DNA of 64,000 nucleotides from Microbotryum silenes-acaulis (lineage: Eukaryota > Basidiomycota > Microbotryomycetes > Microbotryales > Microbotryaceae), in the NCBI GenBank assembly GCA_003665825.1, contig QPFY01000011.1, forward strand, positions 372,001-436,000, written 5' to 3'. Positions 1 to 15,703 of the stretch are shown piece after piece. The position numbers and the translations under genes are program-made. Numbering within the stretch: position 1 is the first letter of the stretch; every line of letters begins with the position of its first letter. The notes under the pieces were generated by a model. It was not told where the DNA came from, searched no databases, and saw nothing but the letters and a program-made list of their open reading frames with translations.

Positions 1-511
1 GACCCTCTTGGAGGCGACGCAACCCACGAATCATGCTTTCGAATTCGAGCCGAATCCGATGATGCAGAATCAATACGGGATGCACTCGACCGGAACGATT
101 GCGACACCTCCGATCTTGCATGCCGATCCTGTGCAACTTGCTCATGCGTACCTTCACTTCGGAGGCGGTCCGGACCATCATCACCACCACCAAGCAAGCC
201 ACCTTCATCTCAACCATCGGTCCTCCCCACCGACCGGAACAAGAACAAGCACTCCACTTTCCTTCCCCTCCCCACCCTCCCTCACCCACCAAGTCTTCAT
301 CGACCACGCAGGCCCAACCACAACGACGACCGCCGAGGAGCTCATCTCCGCGGACCCGCTCCTCTCCTCCTCCATGATCCCAGCAGTGATGAATTGGGAT
401 CTATTGACGATGGGTATTGGGATCGGTTTGCCGAATGAGACGAGTCCGGGTTTGTCCGGTTCGGATTGGTTGTATTCGATGGATCTGTCGACTCATGCGG
501 GGGAGGGGTAG
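1..511 (+). CDS. C-terminal part of a probable transcription factor (5' end outside window)
   Basis: The frame is open from the left edge to the TAG ending at 511, so only the last ~169 residues are seen. The tail is low-complexity: a His run (HHHHH), Ser/Pro/Thr-rich stretches, and a short acidic/hydrophobic end containing NWDLLTMGIGIGLPNE. No DNA-binding domain is visible. Such a tail is typical of the activation region of fungal zinc-cluster or similar regulators, but that is inference from composition. Its neighbour 590 bp downstream on the same strand is a maltase-type alpha-glucosidase, an arrangement resembling MAL regulator/enzyme pairs. It could equally be an unrelated Ser/His-rich protein. 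Confidence 0.45.
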   Translation, partial: TLLEATQPTNHAFEFEPNPMMQNQYGMHSTGTIATPPILHADPVQLAHAYLHFGGGPDHHHHHQASHLHLNHRSSPPTGTRTSTPLSFPSPPSLTHQVFIDHAGPTTTTTAEELISADPLLSSSMIPAVMNWDLLTMGIGIGLPNETSPGLSGSDWLYSMDLSTHAGEG

Positions 512-1098
512 GGGGTGTCCTGAGCGCGTTAATTACTGATCGGATGGGTATCATTATGAGCTGCCTCTTAGGATGGTCTTCACTCTTGCGCTGTTGCTAT
601 AGTATGTTTTAAATTTCGTATAGTATGTTTCAAATTTCGAAAAGCTCAGAATGCATTCCATCAAGCTTTTGGACACTCTGACCCATCAGAGCAGGACACC
701 CACCCACCTGCACAAACGAGCTCATTTTGCTTTCCTCAGCGTCCTCGATATCATGAGAGGTCAAAGATCAAACTGATCTACTCTTACAACTGCACCAAAA
801 ACAAAGGATCGCTAAGACAAAAGTATGAGTTCACTGATTCACTAACCCAAACTGATAATTGGCTGAAGCCTGATGATGCTCAGATCGATAAACGGCCCCA
901 CGGCCCCCCGGCCCCGTCCCGGGGAATCTCACCCGCGATTTCGACACCGCCCATTTTGCGCATGGGCATACAAGTGGGGTTGACGTGCGGAGGTGATTGC
1001 TTAGCTAAGGGCGCTCTTGACGACGTCAGACTGCGGGTTGGTTGAGTTTCTTCCATCAACTACATCTACCTCTTGGTTAGCAAATAGCTTTGGACGGT
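512..1098 (+). promoter_or_regulatory. Intergenic region upstream of the alpha-glucosidase
   Basis: No coding signal. It holds the 3' flank of the upstream gene and the presumed promoter of the glucosidase. A GC-rich block at about 893-921 has repeated CCCC/GGGG cores (for example CCCCGTCCCGGGG). Cores of that kind are bound by Mig1/CreA-type glucose repressors in fungi, so carbon repression is a reasonable guess, not a demonstration. A short repeat, TATAGTATGTTT, occurs twice near 598-630. Confidence 0.3.
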
Positions 1099-3597
<2,499 letters not shown>

Positions 3598-4099
3598 AAG
3601 AGAGCAAGAAGAAGTAAAGAACAAGGAGGGGGGTTGCAAATCATCATCAAGAAAAGGAGAACAGCTTCCTCGCCGAGGATGGAGAGAGAAGCGTGGGCTA
3701 CACTGAGTCGGGAAAAGGGTCGTGAAACAAATGAGGCAAGCGAAGAGCAATAATGAGGCGAGAGCTAACATAAAGTGTTGAAAGAGCAAGTGAAGGCACC
3801 GCAAAAGATGGAGAGGTAAAGATTTGAGGGCACAAATATGGAAGTAATCGAAGAGCGGCGATCGAGGATGCAGTGAGGCGCTCCGGATCGGTTGGCGTCG
3901 GGTCGATTTGGTAAATGATCATTCGGAGTGATATACGACGTGGGCGGCACCCAACCTGTGGTGGCGTGAATGAAATGCGAAATTTGAGGTTGACGAGGAA
4001 ACAGACGAGATGTATATGGACGAATGCAAGAAGGTATGGGTGAGGTTGAAATGCGAAGGATGCGTGAGGGTGTCGAAGCGCGGGAGATTGAGCTGGTTA
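3598..4099. other. Intergenic space between convergent genes
   Basis: This 502-bp stretch separates the 3' ends of the alpha-glucosidase (plus) and the KH protein (minus). It is purine-rich on the plus strand just after the glucosidase stop (AAGAGAGCAAGAAGAAG). I see no gene, repeat or RNA in it. Confidence 0.6.
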
Positions 4100-7000
4100 T
4101 CAAAGGTCGAGGGACGAAACGGCACTTTCGACTTCATCGACGAACTCGTGCGACTGGTGAAATCCGCGTTCTTTGCGAAGCGGACCATGAAGACCAAGAT
4201 CGAAGGACTGAGCGAGACCGCGAGGTCGATGGTGACCCAAACCCGAGCGAGCACTCGCATGGCTGCTACCGCTGGCGATGGCACCAAAGCCGCCCGAAGC
4301 GCTCGCGGAAGGGCCATGCGAAATCTTGGGACCGACGTCGGAAGGGGAGGGGTGGTGACGTGCGACGGGGACCGCTGAACTGGTTGCACCCTCCGTTTGC
4401 GCGAAGCGAGACGCTGAAGACTTGGGGAATCCAGAGCCGGAGAACGCCGACGACGGACCTCCAAAGGTCGAGTTCGATGACGCGAATGGCGACGTTCGAG
4501 AGAGAGCACCCCAGCCGCGATGCGATGTCGTACTGCTGAACGAGGACGGGTTCGAACCGGGAGGGGGTGGCATACCTTGACCTTGCGATTGACTGGTCGG
4601 GAACGCCGACTCCGTGTTGGTCTGAAGTGACGAGGTCGGAGGGTAGAATCCAGGGTAGTCTTGGTTTGCAGAGCGGTATACGAACGAAGCCGCGTTACGA
4701 AGAGGTGACTGGCCAGGGGCGCCATACGTCGTGGTACTGGGTGCTTCAAAGATAGACTTGATGTTGGGCGACGAAGCCGCAAGGCGCAATTTGTGATCGA
4801 CGGTCGAGCTCAGATCTCTCACTGCATCGCTGCTCGAGGTGGCCAAGAGGTTGCTGTTAAAGAACGAGAACGAGTCGTTGAAAGCGTCGGGGCGAGGTCG
4901 CAACGAGCCGGGGTAAAGTTGGATCTTGCGCTGGACGAGGTACTCTTCGACCAGATCGCGAGCCGCAGGAAGGACCTCGATGTTGCTGCGATTGAGGTAG
5001 AAGCGGATGATCGTCTCGTCACTTGCACCCGAGCGGTCAACCCACGGCATGATCGCGACGTTGAAGTTGCGCTTGATGTGTTCCGTCAGCCCGACAAAGT
5101 CTTGCGAAAGAGTCAAGGCTGCCATCTCGGCGCTGTGGGGAATTCGGTACTCGCTTCGCCAGTCAAAGCAGGTCAAAGGTCAGCGCAAAGCTGGACACAT
5201 AGGCTCGACCAAATGGACTCACGCTTCGAAGGGCACATGGTCAAGAATCATCTTGGCCGCGATGTGAATTTGCGCCTCAGGTCCAAAGATCGAAACGACA
5301 TCGCTAGCCGTCTCCTTGTTCGGAAAACGGACCGTTGAGTTGGTTTTGGTCTCGATATCGTGTATGAAGATGCTCTTCTCGCCGAGGAGTGTTCGATGAT
5401 AGCGCCGCGGGATCGCCACCGTCTCCAGACAGAAATCCTTATCCTTGGGAGGGATCAACTCCATGACGGCTTGCTTGAGGTGCTCGAGGTTGAGCGCGTT
5501 CTTGGCCGGCGTACGCGCGATGACGTTGTCCTCGTTGTCGGCGTAGCCACCCAGAAGCGCAAATTCGTCGGCGTTGGAGAATTTAACATAGACACCGTAC
5601 TTTTTCATGATGCGCTGGATGTTCTTGCCGCCGACACCGATGATGCGCTTGTGATAGGCTTCGGGAACATGGAACGAAATCTCGGCCGGCAGCTCTTCTT
5701 GCAGCATCGTCAGGCCGTGCAAGGCCGAAACGTCATGACCGGCGATATCAATGAGGAAGTTGTAGTCGTTGAACGTCTCGAACTTGATCTTGACGTTGGC
5801 GGACTTCATGATCTTGTTCAACTTGCCGTTCTTCTTGCCCGAGATGAACTCGCGGTGCTCGTTCGCGAGCTCAATCTGGAAGCGAACCTCATGGTGGAAC
5901 TGCTGTAGGACCACAAAAAGCCGCCGAGTCAGCTAAGATCGCCGAATCAACTCTCAGCGTGCAGCTCACCTTCACAATGTCCGAGTCCAAGACAATCTGC
6001 ACGGCCGCTCGGACCTCGGATTCGAGACCGTGGAACTCGAAGCAGTTGCTCTTGAAGACGACTTCGGCGCCTGAAACCACGGCGATGTGACGGAGGAAAG
6101 GCTGGATCTGTGCCGGATTGAGGGCCGGAGGGGCCATGAAGGCGTCGAAGGTGATTGGAAGGAGCCAGAACGAAGCGACGTAGAATTCGCAAGCCTGTAC
6201 ACGTTCAAGTGGGTCTCGTGAGCGACTTGCCTCTCAGAAGTGAAGAGATTCCGAGAGCTCCTAGATGACTCACCAGGCCCATAATGGCGCGGATCGTGCG
6301 CTCGATGTGAACGCGGTGATCACCATACACCGAAATCATGCTCGCCTGACTGCCAATGGGAGGGAAGTTGATGAAGGTGCCGTTGTCGTGCATGATCTGC
6401 TTGAGGTCGTCTAGTCGAGCCGAGAGCATCCAGTCGACTTTGCGCGGCAAGATGGCTGTGTCACGCGAGATGACACACTTGCTCTGTGCGTAGCGGCGGC
6501 GCACGAAGAGTCAGCCTAGGGCATGCCGACATTGCGCACGATGAACATCGGGCGCCGAAGCAACAGACCTTGTGTATGGAGATTTGGAACAGCAGGTCGC
6601 GAGCTCGTTGCACGCCAAAAAACTCTCCAGTAATGTGGACAACGTTCTGCTTCATCAAGAGACTCGGCACCCTCTGACCAATGACACCCGACAACGACGT
6701 AGGGAAGTAGATGTTGGTCGCTGTTTCCTCCTGGATTTGTTGGATGACGCAGCGTCTACGACCGGCGATGATGTTGTGTAGCTTGTAATCGATCTCGCAC
6801 ATCTCATGGTGAAGTCCGCCCTGTATCATTGTCCATGTTGAAAAAGAGATCAATGAACTGATCACAGCTGCAGATGCGTTGGCTCAATACTCACCAGCTC
6901 ATCCAGAAGCACAAGCAGCTTCACCCTTGCATGCTCGACACTCTCGAAAGTGCCCGTGATGACGATCTCTACATTGCGCTCGGCTTCGAGGCCGAAGCTG

Positions 7001-8050
7001 ATGCTGTTGGCCGCGTGGCCAACGATAGCCAGGTGGGCACGGGTGACCGAGGCGATGTCGTCGAGTCGGCGTCGCATTTCGGGCTTGACGTTCTCCTTGC
7101 CATCGAGGACCTCGGAGCGCGGCACCTTGACGATCGACTTGCGCTGCGGTGAGAAAAAATCGAGGGGACTGTCAGCTCGAGAGAACTGCGAGGGTACAGC
7201 TTCATCGACAGTCATGACTCACTTTGAAGGGACTGTCTCGCAAGAGGTTGCCGCGTGCGCTCATGACGTGCTGATAATCACCACTGACGTGGAAGTTGTA
7301 CTTGCGGATCGCTGCATTCGTCGGATCCGCGAGCGCAGCAAGCGCTGGCCAAGATGGATTGTCCAATGGGGTGAAGGAGACGAGGCACTGGTTGGCGGTC
7401 ATCGCATCAACGCAGAGCTTTTGCATGGCTTCGTTCAGATCGGTCGAATTGGCTCGAGTCATCGAGAGTGCCGAAGAGGACGAGGCCGATCGAACAAGAC
7501 GGACCGAGCTCGAATCGCCGCAAGACGTGCCGAAGGGCCCGTTCGTCGCAGTTGTCTCTGTCAGAATCGATGAAGCTGCTGTCGAGCTCCTCCTCATCGA
7601 TGGGCCGCCTCCACCTTCGCTTGACGTTGACTCGGCCGCAGTGCCATCGGACGACGACGAGAGCGACGTGCGGGGGTTGTGCGACGACGAAGATTTGGAC
7701 AGGGAGGGCTGCGAGTTAGTTGGGAGCGGCCCACCGGGGCTGTCCTCGGAGAGAAGCGGCGATCTTTGCACGACGGAGCTGACAGTACGACGGTGTGACG
7801 CAGCACTGGTGTTGTTGGAGCTGGTCGGAAGTTGCGCGCGAGCCTGGGGGCCCCCGGTATGGTGATTCAAATCCGTATCGAATGAGGTCGACGGCGAATG
7901 CGACAGAATCTGCGCTTGGGCTTGGTGGTGGAGCCCCTGCTGGGGTAGATTGAAGCAGGTGGTGTAGATATCCTGTAGATTGAAAGGCGTTCTTCGAAGA
8001 TCAGTTGATGCCCTAGTCCGAGCCAGGCCCGGAGATCTTGACGCAGTCAT
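4100..8050 (-). CDS. Multi-KH-domain RNA-binding protein, 7 exons
   Basis: Exons (minus): 8050-7223, 7143-6895, 6820-6569, 6483-6274, 6194-5970, 5902-5223, 5132-4100; phases agree, giving 1158 residues. The first ~230 residues are Ser/Pro-rich and probably disordered. Exons 2 to 7 carry successive KH-like repeats; the clearest is in exon 6, with the GXXG-type loop in RIIGVGGKNIQRIMKKYG and another repeat ending in MPWVDRSGASDETIIRFYL. Several other repeats lack a clear GXXG loop and may be structural. The last ~220 residues are Ser/Gly/Pro-rich. Architecture recalls the fungal multi-KH family that includes yeast YLL032C and S. pombe Mug60; that family assignment is from memory and moderate. 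Start chosen as MTASRSPG at 8050, the last in-frame ATG before conserved-looking sequence; an upstream ATG at 8134 and a 5' UTR intron are possible. Confidence 0.85.
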
Positions 8051-10058
8051 GGAAGGGACGGACGCCTCCGACCAACCAACCGCACGCGGCCGGACGCGCT
8101 GCATGCCCCGCGGCACGCGCGCGTTGGCCTGCACACGCGCCTGCGCTCGGATAAGCGGTGACGACGTGAATCGGAGCTGTAAAATAAGGACTGACCATGA
8201 TGGCGGCGGCGGGTTGCCAGGAAGGATGCGGAATCAGGACGGCTACAACACTGGTATGGGTCCACGTCAACACAAGTGGGTGCTGGACGGGGTCGATATG
8301 GTCGGATGGCAAGGGGAGATGGAGTGCAGAGCCTATTTATAATCGGACGTTTGTCGAGGAAGGCGTCGTGCAATCGTCGTCGTCGTTGTCGTCGTGGCGT
8401 CGGTCGCACCGATCGAGTGCCGTGCGCCTAACGGAAAGGAGGTCGGATAGCTGCGCCGCACGGATCCGAAGCACTCGTTATGCACCTCGAGAAGAAGGAC
8501 CACACGATCGACCGCCTGCGAATGTAGCGCCGTTCTGAGTGCCCCCCTCTTTTGTGGTGTGGGGGTTCCTCAATCGGCCCCAGCGCAGCGGTCGAGTCGC
8601 TCAGGACCCTTCGAAGGCGGTCTCGGGTTGGCGCGTCGGCAGCCTGTGGCAGCTCGGTCGTCGGGCGTCGGTCGTCGGTCGTCGGTCGCACTCGCCGTCA
8701 CTGATGTCTTGTCGAACACGCCGGCAGGGAGCGAGATGACGACCAGACTGGGTCGAGAAGAAGCAAGGATCTTTGGTGCGGAGGGTATCACGGTCCGGCC
8801 GAGTTAGGGGAAGCAACACAGGGGGGTCGGGGGCAGAGTGCAAGTGATAGAATCACGAAGCGAGACACGAACCGTCGAAGCTCGAAGGAGCCCGCGCCGG
8901 GGCCGGGCGCCCAGGGCTAACTCATAATGCCGCATTTGGGTGCTCGATCAAACTTCCGTGCTAGCAATGTTGCATCGTTACAATCAGAATCAACTTGTCA
9001 GACTGATTTCCGACAGACTTCAGTACATGCTTGGTCGGTGACACAGGTTCAGGGCGCCCACTTGCCAGTAGTAGTCTCACAAAGGCTAATATAGTAGCGC
9101 TCGACGTTTTCCGATTCTTGGTCAGAGTTGTGCAAGTTCAAGTGGGGGTAAGACAGAAGGCTCGCGGACTTCGGGATCTGCTGAAATGACCATCAGTCTG
9201 ATGCACTCGCTACTCAAAGTATTATCGTATGCACTCATTGATCTCCTATCAATCCTTTTGATCCCAACTCTACACCAATTCATCACGTAGCGCTCCACGC
9301 ATATTGGCTCGGAGCCAAATATTTTTGAATTTTTGAGTTAGATCAGCCTCTCGGACGACGTGCATTGCATAGTTTCGACTCCACCATCGGATTGTAGCAA
9401 GCATTGAGTCGTCGCGATGTCGAGTAGGGTCTTGAGTTTGCAAGTCTCAATGAAATTGGGGCTACTATGTGGCGGAATTCTCGTTCAAACTCAGCTCACG
9501 TTGGTGCCGTCTCTCTCTCTCGAAGATGGAGTATGGTAGGTGACAAGGTTCAAAATGGCAACAACATCTGCACGATCTTTTTCCTAGTCGAGCATCGTTG
9601 AGCTGCGGAGCTGCGCATCTGTATCCGTTGCAAGGATTGCGAGTCGAGCAAACATGACTTGCTCACGCACAATTACTTTGTCGCCACAGAGCGCGGTCTG
9701 CCTGCCAGCTCGAGTCTTTTCTTGCCTTGGCGGGTGCGTTGCTGTTGTGCGCTGCCTTGCGCTCCCTCGCGCTCTCTTGCGCTGCGGTGGAGTGCGGTGG
9801 GGCCGTGTGAGGTGAGGTGACTCGCGCGGGCGGGGGCGTCGTCGGTTGCTTCCCCTCCACAACCCCCTTTCCTACCCAATAACTCTCCAACACAAAGTCA
9901 GTAGCTTCGCCCCGAGTATGTTAGCAGGGCTAATACAACCGACACTGACGTCCTGACTGCGCTGTATCGCCTGCGTCTGCTTTGGTGCGACGTCAACCCT
10001 CTACCCATCGCCGCGTTTCTGCTCCCCCTCCTCGCCTCCTCGCCTACCACGTCGACAG
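8051..10058. other. Two-kb intergenic region between divergent KH and RRM genes
   Basis: It must contain both promoters. Near the KH gene there are short GTC-type repeats: TCGTCGTCGTCGTTGTCGTCGT at about 8373-8396 and repeated GGTCGTC around 8656-8690. Toward the RRM gene, 9730-9800 has a loose repeat of TTGCGCTC/GCGCTCTC units. A CTCTCTCTCTC tract lies near 9510. No ORF here has the look of a gene, and no tRNA-like structure was recognised. Confidence 0.5.
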
Positions 10059-12419
10059 ATGTCTGCCAAGATCTGTGAGTCATCAGATGCAGCACCCGAT
10101 GGGATGGATCTGTACTGATCGTTTGGACGCCGGCTTGACGAGCTTGCAGACTGGTACGTGGTTCGATCTGCACCACTCGACCCGACCGCCACCACCCAAC
10201 CTTAGCCAGCTCCGGTGGCGCCAGCGCGACCAGCACGCATTCGTGGCACGGCGCCAGCTCGCACCCCAGTCGTCGCATTCTGACCATTTCATCACCCACC
10301 AACTCCAACATCGGACCTGTGTGACTGACTTGTTTTCTTGCTTTTCTCTGTCACCCTCTGTTGCTACTCCTTTTTCGTGCCACCAGCGGAAACCTCTCGT
10401 GGTAAGTGGTCGTTGGCTTTGGCTCTCGTCGTAGCTCTCTTGTGGCTGTGGTCACGGTCGCCTTTGTCCTGCGCCAATGCCGCGGGCCTGGCGCGCGAGT
10501 GTAAACTCCCGATTTTCACGCGCTGCGCTGCTGCGATGCGGGGGCCCTGACCCGGCAGCCAGCTAGCGCATCTTTCCAACGCGGCCGCGGTCTTGAACAG
10601 CAGCGGCTGACACTAGTTTTCGATCTTTGTCCTTTCTTTCAGGGGAACCAACACCGACTCGTTGCGTGATGCCTTCTCGCAATTCGGTCAGGTTCTCGAC
10701 TGCATCGTCATGACGTGAGTCTCTCCGGTCTCTAGCTGCCTAGTGCATGCTTGTGATCCAGTTATCCGTTCCTTTGTCCGACTTCACTGACGTTTCGGCT
10801 TTTATTCACTTTCACCTTGTTCAGCGAGCCCGGAACCGGTCGCTCGCGTGGTTTCGGCTTCGTCACCTTTGGCTCGCAAGCCGAGGCTGATGCCGCCATC
10901 GCCGCCATGCACGAGCAAGAGCTTGTGCGTACCTGTTTCCCGCCCCGCTCCTCTCCAGTACTGCACAGCAGCGCGGCCGTGGCTTCTGAGCACACATCTC
11001 GACTCCAAGTCCGGTTGAACGGGCACTCAAGATCTCGGCACCGGCACGGTGCGAGGTCCAAGGATAAGCCTAACCCTATCTGCGGCTCTCCACACTCCTG
11101 TTGACGCGGTGTGGTCACTGTCAGAAGCCCTAGCTGCGACCATGTCATACTCCCTCGCCATGTCCGTTCGGCACCGACGATGACGCCCGCGACGCGATCC
11201 CTAAACACCCGATCCCATGTTCTCGTGTTCCCGGTTTCCTGACTCTTCCTCGCGCTCTGCGTTCTCTCTCTCCTGTTCCTCTTCTGCCTTTCTGCATGTC
11301 TGTTGGATTCGCTTTCCCTTCGTTCTCGGATCGTGTCTGTGCCCGTGTGCCTTTCCCGCGCCTCGTAAACGTTTTCGCTTGCAAATTGCTTCGTTTACTT
11401 CGACTATCGTTCTGCACCTGTTCTGGGTTACTGATAATCACAGGGTAAGTCTTCCCTGCTCTTTTGCTTTGATCTCTGGCCCGAGCGGATGGCTGATACG
11501 GAACGGATACATTCTGCGCATCACAGACGGTCGACGCCTTCGCGTCAACATCGCCAACCAACGTGGTGGCGGAGGTGGAGGTGGAGGTGGAGGATGTGAG
11601 TAATATCTTTGCTCTTGCTCACTGTGCCGTCGTTGAGCGGGGCTCATGCGATACGTCCGGGTCGTGCTATAGACGGTGGGGGAGGATGTTAGTCACTCCC
11701 CTTTTATGACGCTCTTCATTGAGTTCTCATCGTTGTCGAGGAGGTCGCACGTTCGGCGGTCTGGTCTCGTCGCGCGGCCGCTCGAGATCTCGAATACCTG
11801 ATCTCGGGTGTTGAGCTCTGTTTTAAGTTCACATCGCTGACCGTACTCACTTCCTTGTTCGATCAATCTTAGACGGTGGCCAGGGTGGCGTGAGTGTTCA
11901 CGACACGTTCAGTTCACATCGGTGTATCAGCTAACCTCTTGCCCTTCCTACCCGACTTCACACAGTACGGTGGAGGAGGATGTAAGTCACCTTTGACACT
12001 AATGGCATCCTACCCGTCGTTGTCGGCAGACAAGCTTCGCTTTCCTGTTTCTGTCGAACACACGCGATTGCTCTGTGCTCGGGGCATTGGCTGACCTCGT
12101 AACTCGTCCTGGCTCCCACTAGACGGTGGAGGATACGGCCAACAGCAGGGTGGCTACGGCGGCCAGCAGTCCTACGGCTCGGGCGCCCCCTACGGCCAGC
12201 AATCTTACGGCCAAGGTGGCTACGGTGGCCAGCAAGGTTACGGCCAACAACAAGGTGGCTGTGAGTAGATGTTGTCTAGTTGATGCTTGATTCGCATTAC
12301 TGATGCCTGCCTGTCCCTCGTGCGATCGTATAGACGGTGGTGACGCCCAACAACCGGGCGGCTACGGCGCCCAGCAGGGCTACGGCGGCCAACCGGGCGG
12401 CCAGCAAGGCGGCTACTAG
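10059..12419 (+). CDS. Glycine-rich RRM RNA-binding protein, 12 exons with micro-exons
   Basis: Exons: 10059-10074, 10150-10153, 10387-10401, 10643-10714, 10825-10924, 11444, 11527-11595, 11673-11687, 11873-11889, 11966-11981, 12123-12260, 12334-12419. They total 549 nt, 182 residues. One RRM spans residues ~4-82: RNP2-like KIYCGNL, RNP1 RGFGFVTF, and the usual closing ELDGRRLRVNIAN. The C-terminal half is Gly/Tyr/Gln repeats (GGYGG, YGQQ). This is the layout of small stress- or cold-induced hnRNP-like proteins (CIRP, plant GRP7), which bind RNA and act in splicing, stability or condensates. Splice sites flank every exon. The 4-nt and 1-nt exons are required to keep the RRM in frame; without them RNP2 and the ELDG motif cannot be joined. 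The long introns around them suggest regulated splicing. Confidence 0.88.
10150..10153 (+). other. Four-nucleotide micro-exon (ACTG) of the RRM gene
   Basis: The string TTGCAG-ACTG-GTACGT gives an acceptor, four bases and a donor. It converts the split codon T of exon 1 into TAC (Tyr), and its last two bases TG join the C of exon 3 to make TGC (Cys), producing KIYCGNL, an RNP2-like strand. Direct joining of exon 1 to exon 3 shifts the frame. Confidence 0.7.
11444..11444 (+). other. Candidate single-nucleotide exon (G) of the RRM gene
   Basis: The sequence ATCACAG-G-GTAAGT sits 82 bp before exon 7. Exon 5 ends in phase 0 after CTT (Leu) at a GTGCGT donor, and exon 7 starts ACGGTCGACGC; one extra G is needed to read GAC-GGT-CGA (DGR) of the conserved ELDGRRLRV. 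A single-base exon supplies exactly that base and has good splice sites on both sides. Confidence 0.6.
11527..12419 (+). repeat. Tandem mini-exons encoding the Tyr-Gly repeat
   Basis: Exons 8, 9, 11 and 12 begin with ACGGTGG right after the acceptor and exon 10 with TACGGTGG. Exons 8, 9 and 10 are 15, 17 and 16 nt long and code for YGGGG, YGGQGG and YGGGG units. Exon 8 begins and ends in phase 1, as does the 9+10 pair, so each could be skipped with no frameshift. The pattern suggests past exon duplication with the introns retained. Confidence 0.75.
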
Positions 12420-13145
12420 AACAGCAACGTGCCGTAAATTTTCGTGCCTCATCTCGTTCTCTCGGATTGACTTGTCGTTCCCAATTGTATCGAAACACGT
12501 CTCCTAGTCGTGAGTTTTAGCCCCAAGCTCTTTGCGTGAGGAGCGCTTGATGTGGTGCTGATCGTGGGCCGCTCGGGTGATCAATCGCAGTCGTCTGCTT
12601 GCCTGGTCTCGTCTCGGTTCTCTTCATGCTCGATCACAAATGACCACCCCCTTCGATCTAGTCAATCTCTCGCTCGCCGCTCTGCTTCCCAAGGCTCGAA
12701 ATTACTTGTACCCTCTCTCGTCGCTTCGCTCTCGGTTCCTGATGATGCTTTCTCCAAAACCTCTCGTCTTCCCTTTGCATCTTCGCCCTCCTCTTCTGCT
12801 CCCCTCTCTACCGCCGATTTTATTCGCGTGTTTTGCACTTTCCAGTTGCTGTTTCGTTGTGTGGGGGACTTCTTTCTCTTCGGTTGGGCCAGTCTGGGTA
12901 GTCACCATCTTCCTCGTCTTGGTTTTTCGGAGTTTTCGCGGTCACTTGCCGTGATGGTTTTCGGGGAATGCAAAGAATAATTGGCCCTCTATATTCTGAA
13001 GCCCTATAGAGAGAGGGTAGAGGGAGTTTTGTGGGTCGACTCTTGGCAGTTTTTCGGGGAAGGCCGTGGCGCCTCTTGTCTCTCTCATTCACTCCGGCTT
13101 GCTCCACTCGAACTCGCCAGACTCAGCCCTCAGATATACCACAAG
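12420..13145 (+). other. Intergenic region between RRM gene and SRP54
   Basis: It holds the 3' UTR of the RRM gene and the promoter/5' UTR of SRP54, both on the plus strand. It is pyrimidine-rich (many CTCTC and TTCCTC blocks). Open frames here are low-complexity and not supported as genes. Confidence 0.5.

Positions 13146-15703
<2,558 letters not shown>

Noticed and set aside
4540..4570. GGTTCGAACC, a tRNA T-loop-like string
   Set aside because: It is a palindrome inside KH exon 7 coding sequence; no acceptor stem, anticodon arm or D arm could be paired around it.
5360..5908. Long plus-strand frame of 182 codons antisense to exon 6 of the KH gene
   Set aside because: Mirror of a strongly coding exon with consistent splicing on the minus strand; no domain on the plus strand.
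12577..12954. Plus-strand 125-codon frame between RRM gene and SRP54
   Set aside because: Leu/Ser/Pro/Phe-rich reading of pyrimidine-rich UTR/promoter DNA with no domain.
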